Assembly: GCF_024105635.1 (NCBI RefSeq)
Contig: NZ_WYDQ01000001.1
Coordinates: forward strand, 2,294,001-2,358,000
Source of the DNA: Oceanicola sp. 502str15
GTDB taxonomy: Bacteria > Pseudomonadota > Alphaproteobacteria > Rhodobacterales > Rhodobacteraceae
Length of the DNA: 64,000 bases
Direction of reading: 5' to 3'
The translations under genes were made by a program, and so were the position numbers. The notes below the pieces were generated by a model. That model searched no databases and was not told the DNA's origin. It was given only the letters and a program-made list of their open reading frames with translations. Position 1 is the stretch's first letter; every line of letters begins with the position of its first letter. Below are positions 61,585-64,000 of the stretch, one piece after another.

Positions 61585-63633
61585 ATGGACGGAGTTTATA
61601 CCCAGGATGGTAACCTGGGGCGGGTGGAGACGGGTCTGGGTAAGGACCATCTCCTTCTGGTGCGGTTCTCCGGCACCGATAAGGTCAACGATCTGTTTGA
61701 ATATCGCCTCCGCGTGCTGGCGCGGAACGGCCTGGATTACGACGCGCTGCTCGGCACCCATGCCACTGTTTTCCTTCACACAATCTCTCACGGCGAAGCG
61801 CCCTTCGATGGCGTCGTCACCGAGGTCGAATGGATGAAGGGCGCGGTGGGCGGCGATGAATACGAGCTGGTGCTGCGGCCCTGGTTCTGGCTCGCCGGCA
61901 AGCGGCGGCAGCAACGGATCTTCCACGACAAATCAGTGGATGAAATTCTTGAGCAGGTGCTTTCGCAATGGTCCGGGCTGGGCGATGCCACCCACCGGCT
62001 GGCTTTGACCAATTCCTACCCAAAGCTCGAATATACCGTTCAATATCGCGAGTCCGATCTCGCCTTTGCCTGCCGGTTGATGGAGCGTTTCGGGATCAGC
62101 TTCCATTTCGAGCAGGCCGGCGGAAACCATTGCCTCGTGCTGACCGACGGGCATGAGGCGATGGGCGAGTTGCCCGGCCGCACGCGAGAGTTCAGGCCGG
62201 TCGAGGAATTCTACCGCAAGGATGAGGAGCACTTCTGGGAGTGGCGCCGGGCGCGCGGGATTACCACGGGCAAGGTCAAGCTGACCGATTACAACTTCAA
62301 GACGCCCACCTCCAACATGCTCACCGAGCAGGCGGGCGATGCCGCCCATGCCCATGGCGAGATCGAAAGCTACGACTACCCGGGGGTCTACCCCGATGCC
62401 GGGGAGGGCGCGGATGTGGCCGCGCTGCGGGTCACTCAGGAGAGGGCGGGCGATCATCGCACACGGGCGGCCGGCGATGTGATCAGCCTGAAGGCGGGGA
62501 TGCGCTGCGCGGTAGAGGGCGAGTTTGCCGCGTTCACCGCGGGCGAAGAGCATCTCTGCCTTGAGGCCCACCATGAGTTCACCGCCGAGGCCTATCGTTC
62601 CAGCGATACGGCAGGCGGCGACAGCGAGGGAGAACGCGCCTATGAAGGCCGCTACCTCTTCATCCCCGTCTCCGCCCCCTTCGCCCCCGCCCGCAAAACG
62701 CCCCAGCCGGTGGTGCAGGGCCCGCAGACCGCCCGGGTGGTCGGCGAGGGCGAAATCGACTGCGACGAATACGGCCGCATCCTCGTGCGCTTCCACTGGG
62801 ATCTCGAAGATGCCTATTCCATGCGCTGCCGGGTCTCGCAAAACTGGGCCGGCAAGGGCTGGGGCGGAATGGTCATCCCCCGCATCGGCATGGAAGTGGT
62901 GGTCGAGTTTCTCGAGGGCGACCCCGACAAGCCGCTGGTCACCGGCTGCGTCTACAATGGCAAGAACGACGTGCCCTACGAGCTGCCTGCCAACAAGACC
63001 CGCAGCACCTTCAAGACCGATACCCATCAGGGCGACGGCTTCAACGAACTGCGCTTCGAGGATCAGAAGGGGTCAGAAGAAATCTTCCTTCATGCCGAGC
63101 GGGACCGAAACGAGAAGACCCGCAACAACCACACCGAGCGGATCGACAACAACTGGGTCCAGTCGGTGGGGCACAACAAGGCGAGCGAGGTGAACAACAA
63201 CCGCATCGAAGTGGTCGGCGGCGATGCAGAACTGCGCGTCGGCCCGGGCCAGCGAAACGCGGTCGCGCCGGATGTGCCCGCCAGCAACATTGCCGGCATC
63301 TCCGGGCTGGGAGACTCCTTCGGCGCAAATGGCGGCGGCCCTAAGGGGAGCGGCTCCTATTACGTAAGCATCGAGCAGGACAAGAGCCAGATCATCGGCC
63401 GCGACGCCAGCGATCTGGTGCGCAACAACAAGGCGGTCGAGGTCCGGGGCGACATGCGGACAGTGGTTGACGGAACCGTGCTGATCGACGCCGGCAAGAA
63501 GCTGACCCTCAACTGTGGCGCGGTCAGCATCGTGATGGAGTCAAACGGTAGCCTGACCATCAACGGCAAGAAGGCCACCGTAACCATGGACAGGCTGATT
63601 GCCCTGCTTGCGGACATGGTGAAAATCAATTGA
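61585..63633 (+). CDS. vgrG: Type VI secretion system tip protein VgrG
   Basis: A 682-residue VgrG. ATG at 61585 opens the conserved domain; the frame continues far upstream, but through the dehydrogenase gene in another frame. Residues 1-300 form the gp27-like part (FRVLARNG-type DLFEYRLRVLARNGLDYDALLG, FHFEQAGGNHCLVLTD). The gp5 OB-fold is at about 390-470 (YGRILVRFHWDLED, VSQNWAGKGWGGMVIPRIGMEVVVEFLEGDPDKPLVTG). It is followed by repeats of the spike beta-helix (ERIDNNWVQSVGHNKASEVNNNRIEVVGG), a Gly/Ser-rich linker around 570-590 and a terminal DUF2345-like stretch. It forms the puncturing tip. No other T6SS gene is in view. Confidence 0.92.
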   Translation: MDGVYTQDGNLGRVETGLGKDHLLLVRFSGTDKVNDLFEYRLRVLARNGLDYDALLGTHATVFLHTISHGEAPFDGVVTEVEWMKGAVGGDEYELVLRPWFWLAGKRRQQRIFHDKSVDEILEQVLSQWSGLGDATHRLALTNSYPKLEYTVQYRESDLAFACRLMERFGISFHFEQAGGNHCLVLTDGHEAMGELPGRTREFRPVEEFYRKDEEHFWEWRRARGITTGKVKLTDYNFKTPTSNMLTEQAGDAAHAHGEIESYDYPGVYPDAGEGADVAALRVTQERAGDHRTRAAGDVISLKAGMRCAVEGEFAAFTAGEEHLCLEAHHEFTAEAYRSSDTAGGDSEGERAYEGRYLFIPVSAPFAPARKTPQPVVQGPQTARVVGEGEIDCDEYGRILVRFHWDLEDAYSMRCRVSQNWAGKGWGGMVIPRIGMEVVVEFLEGDPDKPLVTGCVYNGKNDVPYELPANKTRSTFKTDTHQGDGFNELRFEDQKGSEEIFLHAERDRNEKTRNNHTERIDNNWVQSVGHNKASEVNNNRIEVVGGDAELRVGPGQRNAVAPDVPASNIAGISGLGDSFGANGGGPKGSGSYYVSIEQDKSQIIGRDASDLVRNNKAVEVRGDMRTVVDGTVLIDAGKKLTLNCGAVSIVMESNGSLTINGKKATVTMDRLIALLADMVKIN

Positions 63634-64000
63634 CCCGCAGGATCGCAGTCATTGCGGGCGCCGCTGCCCTTCTTGTCCTCGTTCTGCTTTTTGGAGGTTT
63701 CTTTTCTATGTCGGACGGCGCGAAGGCCCTCAAGGAGATGGAAGCCAACCCCCACTTCAACACGGATGTGCTCGAGCCGCTGCGCGCGCAGGGCGCGCCG
63801 CGCGCCTTCCGCGAGATCGTCGCGCAGGTTGCCAACGGCGACGTGCCCGACGCGGCGCAGCTCGAAGAGCTGGGGGGCGGACTGGAGCGCGCCTATGGCG
63901 TGCGCCCGCAACCCACCGGCGGCGGCACGGGCTACCAGCGGCAGATGAACCTTCTGGAGCACGCGCTTCAGGCCGGAAACCTGCCGGCGGTGCGCGCCAT
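63630..64000 (+). CDS. Membrane-anchored protein downstream of vgrG, 3' end outside window
   Basis: The TTG at 63630 overlaps the vgrG stop (TTGA) and gives at least 123 residues. A basic start (TRRIAV) precedes one hydrophobic helix (AGAAALLVLVLLFGGFF), so the protein is anchored in the inner membrane or secreted; the rest is soluble and rich in Glu, Ala, Pro and Gly. The last visible residues (QMNLLEHALQAGNLPAVRA) resemble the beginning of ankyrin-type repeats. Translational coupling to vgrG suggests a T6SS cargo or immunity role. Function cannot be given from this fragment; an internal ATG at 63708 would lose the helix. Confidence 0.65.
   Translation, partial: MTRRIAVIAGAAALLVLVLLFGGFFSMSDGAKALKEMEANPHFNTDVLEPLRAQGAPRAFREIVAQVANGDVPDAAQLEELGGGLERAYGVRPQPTGGGTGYQRQMNLLEHALQAGNLPAVRA

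Overview
The window looks like a chromosomal segment of a GC-rich, heterotrophic alphaproteobacterium, most likely a Rhodobacteraceae/Roseobacter-group member. This is inferred from the high GC content, the rhizobial/rhodobacteral rhamnose gene order, the density of TRAP and ABC importers, and class Ib ribonucleotide reductase under a cobalamin riboswitch. I see no rRNA, tRNA, CRISPR, transposase or integrase. About 60 protein genes are tightly packed, often with 4-nt stop/start overlaps.

Layout. 1-1811 (-): a GT-C membrane glycosyltransferase (cut by the left edge) and a GT2 glycosyltransferase. 1967-6838: a TRAP transporter (DctPQM) divergent from an enolase-superfamily dehydratase/racemase and its GntR regulator. 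6893-13439: a LysR regulator divergent from uraD (OHCU decarboxylase), a tripartite tricarboxylate transporter (TctB-TctA-TctC) and two solute-binding-like proteins without signal peptides. 13484-24155: a complete L-rhamnose regulon, with rhaI-rhaD divergent from rhaR-S-T-P-Q-M-K and a striking operator array between them. 24225-30205: a LysR regulator, then a class III CoA-transferase, an HMG-CoA-lyase-like enzyme and a second TRAP system. 30267-42265 (-): an unusual operon read from a LysR gene through a flavin monooxygenase, an alpha/beta hydrolase, two oligopeptide-type ABC permeases, a creatinase-like M24 protein without metal ligands, two ABC ATPases, a binding protein and a BisC-type molybdenum S/N-oxide reductase. 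42454-46024: a cysteine desulfhydrase-like PLP enzyme, RidA, two AhpD-fold proteins and a LysR regulator. 46042-51155: a third TRAP system led by an FAD oxidoreductase, with a divergent LysR. 51252-55370 (-): nrdHIEF behind a cobalamin riboswitch. 55564-61271: a GntR regulator, a PdxA-like dehydrogenase, a fourth TRAP system and a 3-hydroxyisobutyrate-dehydrogenase-family enzyme. 61585-64000: a type VI secretion VgrG and the start of a membrane-anchored protein.

The recurring logic is one local regulator, one binding-protein-dependent importer and the first catabolic enzymes for the imported compound. The window holds four TRAP systems, one TTT system and two ABC importers. The substrate is clear only for rhamnose; the others are inferred from enzyme families. 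The least conventional assemblies are the oxygenase/hydrolase/M24/Mo-reductase operon with its peptide-type importer, and the pair of leaderless binding proteins at the end of the uraD-tct operon.
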